A DNA stretch of 37,322 nt from an uncultured Clostridia bacterium (lineage in GTDB: Bacteria; Bacillota; Clostridia; UBA1381; CAJOGA01), in assembly GCA_905233855.1 (NCBI GenBank), contig CAJOGA010000006.1, forward strand, positions 1 through 37,322. The letters run 5' to 3'. Below the pieces are notes generated by a model that saw only the letters and a list, made by a program, of their open reading frames with translations, had not been told where the DNA came from and did no database searches. Numbering within the stretch: position 1 is the stretch's first letter; every line of letters starts with the position of its first letter. Below are positions 23,435 to 31,774 of this stretch, piece after piece. Position numbers and translations under genes: made by a program.

Positions 23435-24451
23435 ATGGCGGAATATAAGTTAAAGCCGTTTGTTGATAAATATAAAACTGTTATTTTTGATATGGACGGT
23501 GTTATAAGCAGTGAACAGATGTACTGGAATTGTGCGGCTTTAACCGTATACGAACTGCTTAACGACAAAGATTACTATGGAAACCAAGCAATAGACAGAC
23601 AATGGTGTATAGATAATGTCAAAGCACTGCGTGAAAAGATTTTTTGCAATGATACCACCATTAAGCTTGCCAAAAACATAGGCGTAAACAGTAATTGGGA
23701 CTTGGCGTATATTGTGGTGTGTATGGCTATGATACTGCACACAAAAGACGATTTTGACAAGGTGTATGACTATACAAAAACCTTTGACTGTAACGCTTTG
23801 GAAATGTATGATATACTCGCTGAACTTCTCAGTAAAAAAACATCTATGCCGCTTGAGGACTGTTTAAGAACAGGCTCTTTGTGGAAAAACGTGCAGGTAT
23901 CGTTTCAGGATTGGTATTGGGGCAAAGGAAAAACGCAAGGACTTTGTTACAATGAGCAGCCCTTGATAGATGCCGAAAAGCTTATCATAATAATGAAGCT
24001 TTTGTATGAAAAGGGCATAACACCGTGCATAGGTACAGGCAGACCGAAACGCGAAATAATCCACCCGATGACAAAATGGGGGATAGGAAAGTATATGCCC
24101 GAAAACAGACGCATCAATTATAATCATGTTTTGGACGCGGAAGCCGAGTTTGAGAAAAACGGTATAGACGTGGCTCTCACAAAACCGCATCCGTTCATGT
24201 TTTTGAAAGCGATGCTCGGCGAAGAATATCCGAACGACAAAATATTAAACGGCGACTATGATAAATCGCTGGTCAAAACAACGCTTGTCGTGGGCGACGC
24301 GGGAGCGGACATATTGGCATCGCAGGCAATGGGAGCGGACTTTTTGGCAGTTCTTACCGGAATAAGCGGTGTTGAAGCAAAAGGATATTTTGAAGAGCAA
24401 AAAGCACAATACATATTAGACAGTCTTGAACAGATATTGGAGGAAGAATAA
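23435..24451 (+). CDS. HAD-superfamily hydrolase with large cap
   Basis: This 338-aa protein has the HAD motifs: I VIFDMDGVISSE (nucleophile Asp), II IGTGRPKREI, III KPHPFMF and IV VVGDAGADILA. Motif IV reads GDAGAD where GDSxxD is usual. Motifs I and II are separated by about 180 residues, a large helical cap, so a small-molecule phosphatase is likely. Typical phosphoglycolate phosphatase-like members are 100 residues shorter. In context it could dephosphorylate an intermediate between the HisB-like and HisD-like steps. AGGGG precedes the ATG; the stop shares one base with the next start (TAATG). Confidence 0.83.
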   Translation: MAEYKLKPFVDKYKTVIFDMDGVISSEQMYWNCAALTVYELLNDKDYYGNQAIDRQWCIDNVKALREKIFCNDTTIKLAKNIGVNSNWDLAYIVVCMAMILHTKDDFDKVYDYTKTFDCNALEMYDILAELLSKKTSMPLEDCLRTGSLWKNVQVSFQDWYWGKGKTQGLCYNEQPLIDAEKLIIIMKLLYEKGITPCIGTGRPKREIIHPMTKWGIGKYMPENRRINYNHVLDAEAEFEKNGIDVALTKPHPFMFLKAMLGEEYPNDKILNGDYDKSLVKTTLVVGDAGADILASQAMGADFLAVLTGISGVEAKGYFEEQKAQYILDSLEQILEEE

Positions 24452-25002
24452 TGGAAAGACGCATATCGGCTCCTTTGTCCGAGGAAGTTTGCAAAAGCTT
24501 GAATGCGGGCGACAATGTATTGTTAAGCGGAATTATATACACAGGCCGCGACGCCGCACACAAACGTATGATTGAAACGTTGCAAAGTGGAGGAGAACTT
24601 CCGTTTGATATAGAAAATCAAATTATATACTATGTGGGACCGTGCCCTGCAAAGCCGGGCGAAATAATAGGCTCATGCGGACCGACAACAAGCGGACGTG
24701 TTGATAAATTCACGCCGGCATTGCTTAAAAAGGGGCTTAAAGGCATGATAGGCAAGGGTGAACGTAGTCCGGAAGTTGTGGAAGCTGTAAAAAAGCATTC
24801 CGCAGTATATATGGGTGCGATCGGCGGAGCGGGTGCGTTGATGGCAAAGTGTGTTGTCAAGCAGGAGGTTATAGCTTATGATGATTTGGGTACAGAAGCA
24901 ATACATAAGCTTACCGTTAAAGATATGCCGTTAACCGTTATAATAGACACCAAGGGCAACAACCTTTATAAAACAGGTAAAGAAAAATACAAATCGCTTT
25001 AA
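24451..25002 (+). CDS. Fumarase/tartrate dehydratase beta-subunit-like protein (orphan)
   Basis: The 183-aa protein matches the swivelling beta domain of class I Fe-S fumarases and L-tartrate dehydratase: SGIIYTGRDAAHKRM, YVGPCPAKPGEIIGSCGPTT followed by SGRVDKFTP, IGKGERS and a C-terminal KGNNLY. In the two-subunit enzymes this chain closes over a 4Fe-4S alpha chain that holds the cluster. No alpha-subunit gene is in the window, so the partner is elsewhere or the protein acts in another complex. The start overlaps the HAD stop by one base, with GGAGGAAG upstream, showing tight coupling. A terminator follows. Confidence 0.88.
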   Translation: MERRISAPLSEEVCKSLNAGDNVLLSGIIYTGRDAAHKRMIETLQSGGELPFDIENQIIYYVGPCPAKPGEIIGSCGPTTSGRVDKFTPALLKKGLKGMIGKGERSPEVVEAVKKHSAVYMGAIGGAGALMAKCVVKQEVIAYDDLGTEAIHKLTVKDMPLTVIIDTKGNNLYKTGKEKYKSL

Positions 25003-25016
25003 ATAACGATAATTTG

Positions 25017-25051
25017 AAACAACCTTATCTTTTGGGTGAGGTTGTTTTTTT
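25017..25051 (+). terminator. Terminator of the dnaJ-fumarase-beta unit
   Basis: AAACAACCTTA (25017-25027) pairs with TGAGGTTGTTT (25037-25047, one T-G pair) and is followed by T residues to 25051. Confidence 0.87.
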
Positions 25052-25274
25052 GTGTAAAAAGAAGCTTAAGGGCGTATAGGTGCAATCTCGGCAGGCATGG
25101 CGGAGTTGTGTTTTTTTTGTTACATTTGCACAAATTGGCTAATAAAAAATAAAAATTGTAATAGTTATCGAATTTAATAATTTAATTTGTTTGAATTGCA
25201 TAAAAATATAAAAGAAAAAATAAGCTTTTGATAAATTAATAAATAAATTATTTTGTAAAAAATCAAAAAAAATG

Positions 25275-25303
25275 TTGAAAAAGCAAAGTATGTGTGCTAA
25301 AAT
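25275..25303 (+). promoter_or_regulatory. Promoter of the sugar-uptake locus
   Basis: TTGAAA (25275-25280), 17 bases and TAAAAT (25298-25303), preceded by an upstream A/T-rich tract (25130-25270). It gives a leader of about 165 bases before the TTG start at 25475. The rest of the 472-base gap (25003-25474) holds no gene. Confidence 0.65.
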
Positions 25304-25350
25304 AACTGTGTTTGGTACGCTGTTTAAGTGTTTTTTAACAATAATTAGTG

Positions 25351-25389
25351 AAAATGCACAAAAAGCATATGAATAATATGTGCATTTTT
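25351..25389 (+). promoter_or_regulatory. Terminator-like leader hairpin of the sugar-uptake locus
   Basis: AAAATGCACA (25351-25360) pairs perfectly with TGTGCATTTT (25379-25388) and is followed by a T, making five T residues at the end. It lies between the promoter and the first gene, so it may act as an attenuator or a conditional terminator. The loop contains CATATGAATAATATG, which could form an alternative small stem. Confidence 0.55.
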
Positions 25390-25417
25390 ACTGTACGAAT
25401 TTAACTGTACGAATTTA
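25390..25417 (+). repeat. Exact 14-bp tandem direct repeat
   Basis: ACTGTACGAATTTA occurs twice head to tail with no gap (25390-25403 and 25404-25417), directly after the leader hairpin. A spacing of 14 bp is not an integral helical turn, so it may be a recent slippage duplication or a paired RNA or protein recognition site. Confidence 0.85.
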
Positions 25418-25474
25418 TTAGTTTTTAAAAAAATTAATCATATAAAATATTTATCAAAAGGATGTGAATTAGCT

Positions 25475-28354
25475 TTGAAAAAAGTGCAAAAAACAATGGC
25501 TTTATTTTTAGCACTATGTCTGACTGTTACTGCTTTATGTTTGCCTGTAACAGCTGCGGATTTAGAGTCTAAATATGGCGAACCGATCAATTTCGAGTAT
25601 AAATCGGATGCCGATTATTCGAATTATTTGAAATTGAATGAGTCAATGCCGAGCCCTATAGTTGATATTTCTCTCAAAGCTGCTGATGCTACTGCAAGAG
25701 GCGAGGGGGATTTTCAAACCGTTTCTTTGGACGGAAGGGATAATGCAGTAATGTTCCCCGAACAAAGCACATGGATGGAATGGACTGTCAATGTTGAGGA
25801 AGAGGGAATGTACAGTATCGGTTTGGTGTACAATACCGGTGCCGATGCTCTTTCCGATATAGACGTTAAATTGAAAATCAACGGTGAAGAGCCTTTTAAT
25901 CAGGCATCAAGATTTTTGCTGTTCCGCGTTTGGGAAGACACTTCCGACATACTGTTTGACAACAGGGGCAACAATCTTAAGCCCGAATCACGCGTTATAA
26001 GCAAATGGCAATATTATGAATTCAATGATCTTGAAGGCTTGTTTTACGGTGCGTTTCAATTCCATTTGAATGCCGGAGCAAACACAATAACTCTTGAAAC
26101 GGACGGACGTGTTTTGTACGTTGACGAAATCAAGGTGTTTAATAAAGAGCCTTTGAAATCGTATAACCAGGTTAAAGCTGAATACTCTAAAAAAGGGTAT
26201 AAAGAAGTAACCGACAAAACAATAAAGTTCCAGGCTGAAACTCCTACAGAGCGTTCTCACTCCACAATATATGCTGTGGCAGATAAAACGTCTCCGTCAA
26301 CAGAGCCTGCAGACCCTTCAAAAATCCGTCTTAATACTATAGGCGGTGAAAACTGGCAAACCTACGGATATTGGATTTCGTGGGATTTTGACGTGGAAGA
26401 AGACGGACTTTATAATATTTCACTCAAATATAAACAGGATATTCTGAGCGGCTTGTTCACATCAAGAAAAGTGTACATAGACGATGAAATTCCATTTTCG
26501 GAATTGGAACAGGTAAGGTTTGGTTACGGCGACGATTGGCAAATGAAAACCCTGGGCAATGACGATGAAGACTTCCTGTTCTATCTTGACAAAGGTAAAC
26601 ACTCTTTAAAAATGGAAGTAACCTACGGTGATATGGCAGAGGTTATCAGAAAGATAAACGATGAGCTGTACGTGTTAAACGATATGTATTATCGTATTAT
26701 CATGATTTCCGGTTCTTCGCCTGATAAATACAGAGACTATAAATTTGAAAACAAGATTGAAAATCTGGTTGAAACATTTACCGGTGCTGCCGATAATCTT
26801 CAGGTAGAACTCGATAAATTAAGAGAGTTGTCGGGCGGAAACGGTAAAGAGCTTTCCATTTTGGAAGAAACGATATATGAAATCCGTGCGATGGCGGCAG
26901 ATCCTTCAATAATAAAGAACAAACTGGAAAACTACAAAACAAATATCAGTAGCTTGTCATCTTGGATATTTGATGTTATGAATCAGCCGTTGCAGCTTGA
27001 TTATATCACAATACACAGCAGCGATATAAAACTGCAAAAAGCATCGGCCGGTTTTTGGAAATCATTCTGGTTCGGCGTGCAAAACTTCTTCTATTCATTC
27101 GTTGAAGACTATAACATAATTTCAAATGAGAACACCGACAAGAAAAGCGTAAAAGTATGGGTTAGCCTCGGACGTGACCAGGTTGGTGTATTGAAAGACC
27201 TTATCGTTGGTGATTTTACACCTAAAACAGGTATAGACATTCAGCTCGAACTTGTACAAGGTTCATTGATAGAAGCAACTCTGGCAGGCAGAGGTCCTGA
27301 CGTTGCTTTGATGGTTGGTGTGTCCGACCCGGTTAACTATGCTATCAGAGGAGCACTTGTCGATCTTTCACAGTTCCCTGATTTTGAGGAATACACATCG
27401 GCAAACTTCCATCCGTCAAGCTTAGCACCGTTCTACCTGCAAGGCGGATATTACGCAATACCTGATACACAGACTTTTGATATGCTGTTCTATAGAAAAG
27501 ATATATTGACAGATCTTGGTTTGGGCGTTCCTAACACGTGGGATCAATTCAAGAGAATGGTTCCTATTATAAACCAAAACAACATGATAGTTGGTTTTGC
27601 GGCGTCAAATGCTACACAGCTTGGTTCTATCCCGTCAATTTTCTCGGCGATGCTGTATCAGAACGGCGGAAGCTACTACAAAGAGAACAGAATGGAAACA
27701 GCGTTCGATTCCGATATTGCAAAAGAAGCATTTAAAGAAATGACAGACTATTATGTAACATACGAATTCCCGCTGTCATATGACTTTTACAGCCGTTTCA
27801 GAACAGGTGAATTACCGCTTGCCATCACAGGTTACACAACATACAACCAGTTGAGCGTTGCGGCTCCTGAAATAAAAGGCTTGTGGGATATGGCACCTAT
27901 TCCGGGTACTGTTCAGGAAGACGGAACGCTTTCCAGAAAAGAAGCGTCAACCGTTGCGGGTTGTATCATGTTCAAGAAGACGGTTGATAAAGAATCCGCA
28001 TGGGAATTTATGAAATGGTTCACAAGCCCTGATATACAAGCAAGTTACGGTACTGAACTTGAAAAAATCATGGGTCCGGCTGCAAGATATGCAACAGCGA
28101 ATGTGCATGCGTTTGAAAAGCTGCCTTGGTCTTTGAGTGAACAGGAAAAGATAAAAGAGCAGTGGGATGAAATCGTTGGTATTCCTGAAATACCGGGAAG
28201 TTACTATACAACCCGTGGTCTTCAGAATGCATACAGAACTGTTGTAAATGAAAAAGGTAATCCGTATGAAGCTTTGGCTGAATGGAACCGTGATATAAAT
28301 GCCGAAATCATCAGAAAGCATAAAGAGTTCGGTCTGTATAAAGAAGAAGAATAG
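25475..28354 (+). CDS. Very large extracellular solute-binding protein with two N-terminal beta-sandwich domains
   Basis: The 959-aa protein has a signal peptide (1-28, cleavage likely after VTA) but no canonical lipobox cysteine. Two related beta-sandwich domains follow: about 80-225 and 285-385, sharing the signature W-x-x-W-x-x-x-V/D-x-E-E-x-G-x-Y (TWMEWTVNVEEEGMY and YWISWDFDVEEDGLY). They look like CBM6/35-type carbohydrate-binding folds. A helical linker (about 425-505) precedes a type I sugar-binding protein of the ABC family (about 558-940; VKVWVSLGRDQ, LAGRGPDVALMVG, AIPDTQTFDMLFYRKD, WEFMKWFTSPDIQ). Usual binding proteins are 400-550 aa and lipid-anchored. Start TTG 25475 has AAGGATGTG upstream. 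It opens an operon with permeases and a probable glycosidase. Confidence 0.9.
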   Translation: MKKVQKTMALFLALCLTVTALCLPVTAADLESKYGEPINFEYKSDADYSNYLKLNESMPSPIVDISLKAADATARGEGDFQTVSLDGRDNAVMFPEQSTWMEWTVNVEEEGMYSIGLVYNTGADALSDIDVKLKINGEEPFNQASRFLLFRVWEDTSDILFDNRGNNLKPESRVISKWQYYEFNDLEGLFYGAFQFHLNAGANTITLETDGRVLYVDEIKVFNKEPLKSYNQVKAEYSKKGYKEVTDKTIKFQAETPTERSHSTIYAVADKTSPSTEPADPSKIRLNTIGGENWQTYGYWISWDFDVEEDGLYNISLKYKQDILSGLFTSRKVYIDDEIPFSELEQVRFGYGDDWQMKTLGNDDEDFLFYLDKGKHSLKMEVTYGDMAEVIRKINDELYVLNDMYYRIIMISGSSPDKYRDYKFENKIENLVETFTGAADNLQVELDKLRELSGGNGKELSILEETIYEIRAMAADPSIIKNKLENYKTNISSLSSWIFDVMNQPLQLDYITIHSSDIKLQKASAGFWKSFWFGVQNFFYSFVEDYNIISNENTDKKSVKVWVSLGRDQVGVLKDLIVGDFTPKTGIDIQLELVQGSLIEATLAGRGPDVALMVGVSDPVNYAIRGALVDLSQFPDFEEYTSANFHPSSLAPFYLQGGYYAIPDTQTFDMLFYRKDILTDLGLGVPNTWDQFKRMVPIINQNNMIVGFAASNATQLGSIPSIFSAMLYQNGGSYYKENRMETAFDSDIAKEAFKEMTDYYVTYEFPLSYDFYSRFRTGELPLAITGYTTYNQLSVAAPEIKGLWDMAPIPGTVQEDGTLSRKEASTVAGCIMFKKTVDKESAWEFMKWFTSPDIQASYGTELEKIMGPAARYATANVHAFEKLPWSLSEQEKIKEQWDEIVGIPEIPGSYYTTRGLQNAYRTVVNEKGNPYEALAEWNRDINAEIIRKHKEFGLYKEEE

Positions 28355-28368
28355 AGAGGTGAAATGAA

Positions 28369-29280
28369 TTGAAAGAAAAAACAAATTCTTTAAAACCAAG
28401 CTTGTGGAGCGAAATCAAGAAAAACAAAATGCATTATTTCATGATGTCGCCGTATATGATACTGTTTACAGTATTCACAATAATACCGGTTATAGCCTCT
28501 TTGATTCTCAGTTTTACATATTTTAATATGCTTGAATTCCCGTCGTGGAGAGGCCTTGATAATTACAAGCAGTTGTTCTTATCAGATGATGTATTTCTTA
28601 TAGCGGTTAAAAACACACTTATATTCGCATTTTTAACCGGCCCGTTGAGCTATGTATTGTGTTTCTTCTTTGCGTGGTTCATAAACGAGCTTCCGGCAAA
28701 GGTAAGAGCATTCATGACGCTGGTGTTTTATGCTCCGTCAATTGCCGGTTCGGTATATACCATCTGGGGTTTTATATTCAGCGGAGACTCTTACGGATTT
28801 GTAAACGGTATGTTGCTGAAATACAATTTGATATCCGAACCAATACAGTGGTTCACCAATCCGGCATATAACTTCACAATAGTCGTTGTGATTCAGTTAT
28901 GGTTGAGTCTGGGAACAAGCTTCCTGGCGTTCATAGCCGGATTCCAGTCTGTAAGTAAAGACTTGTACGAAGCCGGAGCAATGGACGGTATAAAAAACAG
29001 ATTCCAAGAGCTTATAAAGATAACAGTTCCTGCAATGAAAGAGAAAATGATGTTTGGTGCGGTAATGCAGATTGCGTCGTCATTTTCAATTGGTGCTGTC
29101 GGTGCGGCGTTGGGCGGATTTCCGAGCGTTAACTACTCATTGCATACCGTCATAAACCATATTCAGGACTATGGTTCGGTACGTTATGAAATGGGTTATG
29201 CCGCAGCAATAGCATTCATGCTTACTGTTGCAATGGTTTTAACAAAGAATCTTATATCAAAATTGTTAAAGCCGGAATAA
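28369..29280 (+). CDS. Sugar ABC transporter permease (MalF/UgpA type)
   Basis: The 303-aa protein has six predicted membrane helices and the EAA loop (EAGAMDGI-NRFQELIKITVP, about 204-225) that docks the ATPase. The N-terminal MMSPYMILFTVFTIIPV start is typical of MalF-like permeases. TTG 28369 is used because GAGAGGTG stands eight bases before it; the ATG at 28364 opens only a two-codon frame that overlaps the TTG. It lies 14 bases after the binding protein. With the next permease it should form one channel. Confidence 0.92.
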   Translation: MKEKTNSLKPSLWSEIKKNKMHYFMMSPYMILFTVFTIIPVIASLILSFTYFNMLEFPSWRGLDNYKQLFLSDDVFLIAVKNTLIFAFLTGPLSYVLCFFFAWFINELPAKVRAFMTLVFYAPSIAGSVYTIWGFIFSGDSYGFVNGMLLKYNLISEPIQWFTNPAYNFTIVVVIQLWLSLGTSFLAFIAGFQSVSKDLYEAGAMDGIKNRFQELIKITVPAMKEKMMFGAVMQIASSFSIGAVGAALGGFPSVNYSLHTVINHIQDYGSVRYEMGYAAAIAFMLTVAMVLTKNLISKLLKPE

Positions 29281-29320
29281 TACAAATAAAAGGAATTATA
29301 TAAAAAGGTAAGCATACAAA

Positions 29321-29341
29321 TTCAAACATTTGTTGTTTGAA
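29321..29341 (+). other. Small intercistronic hairpin
   Basis: TTCAAAC (29321-29327) and GTTTGAA (29335-29341) form a 7-bp stem in the 89-base gap between the two permease genes. It has no T-run; it could mark an mRNA processing or stability site. Confidence 0.4.
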
Positions 29342-29369
29342 GTCAAACTAACAGGAGGTGTTTTGAAAA

Positions 29370-30239
29370 ATGATTAATTGGCGTAAAATGATGCGTTCAA
29401 AGAAAGTCAGCCGTTCCAAAGGCGGAGACTTTATGATAATATTGATGCTTGTTTTGGTCGGAGCATTTATGGCATTGCCGCTTGTATACTCTGTAGTAAA
29501 TGCTTTTAAACCATTAGAAGAAATATTTATTTTCCCACCAAGATTTTTTGTTATCAATCCTACAACTCAAAACTTTAAGACTTTGTTTATATTAACATCA
29601 AATTTGTGGGTTCCTTTCTCAAGATACATATTCAACTCGGTGTTCGTAAGTGCGACCGTTGTGTTTTTTCACATTGTGTTTGCATCTATGGCGGCTTATC
29701 CTCTTGCAAAGGGACATTTTCCGGGCAGAGATAAAATATTCTCGCTGATTCAGTTGACATTGCTTTTCAGCGGCGGTGCTATGGCAATTCCGCAGTACAT
29801 CGTAATGGCAAAGCTTGGTATGATAAACACGTATTGGGCAGTAATTCTGCCGCCTATAGCAGGTTCAATGGGATTGTTCCTGATGCGTCAGTTCATGGTC
29901 AGCCTTCACGATTCAATGTTGGAAGCTGCAAGAATAGACGGTGCCGGTGAAGTTCGAATTTACTGGCAGATAGTAATGCCGCTTATGAGACCGGCATGGC
30001 TTACATTGTTGATATTTGCCTTCCAGGGAATATGGAACTCTACAGGCGGAAACTTCTTGTATTCTGAGCAGCTTAAATTGTTACCTTCCGCTTTGAGTCA
30101 GATTCAGGCCGGCGGTATTGCACGTCAGGGTGTCGGTGCTGCTGCGTCGTTTATATTAATGATACCGCCTATTATTACGTTTGTTGTAACGCAAAGTAAC
30201 GTTATTGAAACTATGTCATATGCAGGTATTAAAGAATAA
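29370..30239 (+). CDS. Carbohydrate ABC transporter permease (MalG type)
   Basis: The 289-aa protein has six predicted membrane helices. The EAA loop is EAARIDGAGEVRIYWQIVMP (about 191-210), and the C-terminal end VIETMSYAGIKE is typical of MalG-like permeases. It pairs with the MalF-type permease just upstream. AGGAGGTG precedes the ATG. Energy must come from a shared MsmX/UgpC-type ATPase encoded elsewhere, since no ATPase gene is in the locus. Confidence 0.93.
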   Translation: MINWRKMMRSKKVSRSKGGDFMIILMLVLVGAFMALPLVYSVVNAFKPLEEIFIFPPRFFVINPTTQNFKTLFILTSNLWVPFSRYIFNSVFVSATVVFFHIVFASMAAYPLAKGHFPGRDKIFSLIQLTLLFSGGAMAIPQYIVMAKLGMINTYWAVILPPIAGSMGLFLMRQFMVSLHDSMLEAARIDGAGEVRIYWQIVMPLMRPAWLTLLIFAFQGIWNSTGGNFLYSEQLKLLPSALSQIQAGGIARQGVGAAASFILMIPPIITFVVTQSNVIETMSYAGIKE

Positions 30240-30270
30240 TCTTAATCAGAGTTGGGGGTGTAATACAGGC

Positions 30271-31773
30271 ATGAAAATAAAAACATTTATACTAACCGTT
30301 GTTATGGCAATAGTCATGATAATGCCTATGACCGGAGTATTAGCCAAAGAACCTTATCAGGGGCATGTGTATAACAGCTACGGCGAAAGGGTTGCGGCAC
30401 CGAATGCGTTTTTACCGGCAGGAATTTTGAACGGAACAATGTTGGGAATAGGGCAGTTCTATAAACCGGGCGACATATTTGTGGATAAAGACAATAATCT
30501 CTATATTTTGGATACCGGTAATAACAGAGTTGTAATAACCGACGAAAACTATAATCTTGTAAAAGTTATAGACAAATTTACTTTTAACGGGGAAGACAGT
30601 CCGTTAAAAGAGCCTTCTGGCATATTTGCTAAAAACGGAACATTGTACATAGCCGACAGACTTAACGAACGTGTCGTTGTCTGTGATATGGACGGAAATA
30701 TAAGCAAAGAATACAGAAAGCCTGTAACCGATTATCTGGAAGAAAACTTAACGTTTTCACCGAGAAAATTGGTTGTAAACAGTATTGATACTCTTTATAT
30801 AATATCCGATAACATCAATGAAGGTATCGTTGAGATGGATGAAGACGGTAATTTTGAGAGCTTTTTCGGTGCTGAAACGGTTCAGCTTTCTGCAGAAGAT
30901 GTAGCCGATTTATTCTGGAGACGTTTTTTCACCGAGGAACAGATAGCACAGATGGCAAGCATGTCTCCTGCGGCTTATACAAACCTCATGATTGATGAAC
31001 ACGACTTCATATATACGGCAACATCGTTGGAAACCAATACCGTGGATCAGCTGAAAAAGCTTAATCCGAACGGCAACAATGTTTTGACATCTGCGTCTTT
31101 CGGTGATGTATCAAGTGAAGTAACAAGCTCAAGCAGTAATAGCAGTAGCAATAATAAAGATGCCAATGCGTTCATAGACGTAACTGTTGATAATGAAGGT
31201 TTTATATACGGCTTGGACAGAAACAGCGGTAAAATATTCATGTATAATCAAAGAAGCGAAAATCTTGCCATATTCGGTAAATTAGGCAGCGAGATAGGTT
31301 GTTTCGGCGATGTATCTGCTATAGAATCGCTCAAAGATGATATACTTGTTGCGGATCAGGCAAATGATGTTATAACAATCTTCAGACCTACAACATACGG
31401 TTCTTTGATAAAAAAAGCTGTTAATTTGCATGAAACAGGTAATTACGAAGAAGCACTGCAGCCTTGGACAACTATAAAAGGTTTAAATAATAACTATGAA
31501 ATGGCATATATCGGCATAGGAAGAGCACATATGCTCATGGGTGAATATCCTGAAGCAATGTATAACTTCAAGCTGGGTAATAATAAGGAACTGTATTCCG
31601 TTGCAAAGAAAGCTAACAGAACACAAAACCTCAGAGAACATTTCGGACTGTATATTTTGACGGTTATTGTTATTATTGTTCTGATATGGCTTGCTGTTAA
31701 GTACCGAGAGCAGATAGGTGAATGGCTCAAAAAGGTTTTAAAAATAAAAAAACGTGAAAAGGGGGCAAAATAA
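30271..31773 (+). CDS. Secreted, membrane-anchored NHL/TPR-repeat protein
   Basis: The 500-aa protein has a signal peptide (1-26), an NHL-type beta-propeller (about 60-380; blades such as PGDIFVDKDNNLYILDTGNNRVV, SGIFAKNGTLYIADRLNERVV and IDVTVDNEGFIYGLDRNSGKIF), a Ser/Asn-rich low-complexity run near 288-297, a TPR-like pair of helices (about 392-445, NYEEALQPW and GEYPEAMYNF), one transmembrane helix (about 459-476) and a basic cytosolic tail. So it displays a propeller outside the cell. A binding or scaffold role next to the transporter is inferred; no enzyme motif is seen. ATG 30271 follows GGGGGTG; the open frame extends upstream into the permease. Confidence 0.85.
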   Translation: MKIKTFILTVVMAIVMIMPMTGVLAKEPYQGHVYNSYGERVAAPNAFLPAGILNGTMLGIGQFYKPGDIFVDKDNNLYILDTGNNRVVITDENYNLVKVIDKFTFNGEDSPLKEPSGIFAKNGTLYIADRLNERVVVCDMDGNISKEYRKPVTDYLEENLTFSPRKLVVNSIDTLYIISDNINEGIVEMDEDGNFESFFGAETVQLSAEDVADLFWRRFFTEEQIAQMASMSPAAYTNLMIDEHDFIYTATSLETNTVDQLKKLNPNGNNVLTSASFGDVSSEVTSSSSNSSSNNKDANAFIDVTVDNEGFIYGLDRNSGKIFMYNQRSENLAIFGKLGSEIGCFGDVSAIESLKDDILVADQANDVITIFRPTTYGSLIKKAVNLHETGNYEEALQPWTTIKGLNNNYEMAYIGIGRAHMLMGEYPEAMYNFKLGNNKELYSVAKKANRTQNLREHFGLYILTVIVIIVLIWLAVKYREQIGEWLKKVLKIKKREKGAK

Positions 31774-31774
31774 T

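Noticed and set aside
25130-25270. AT-rich stretch as a replication origin or horizontally acquired border
   Set aside because: It is A/T-rich but has no DnaA-box cluster, no repeats of iteron type and no mobile-element gene; it fits an upstream promoter region.
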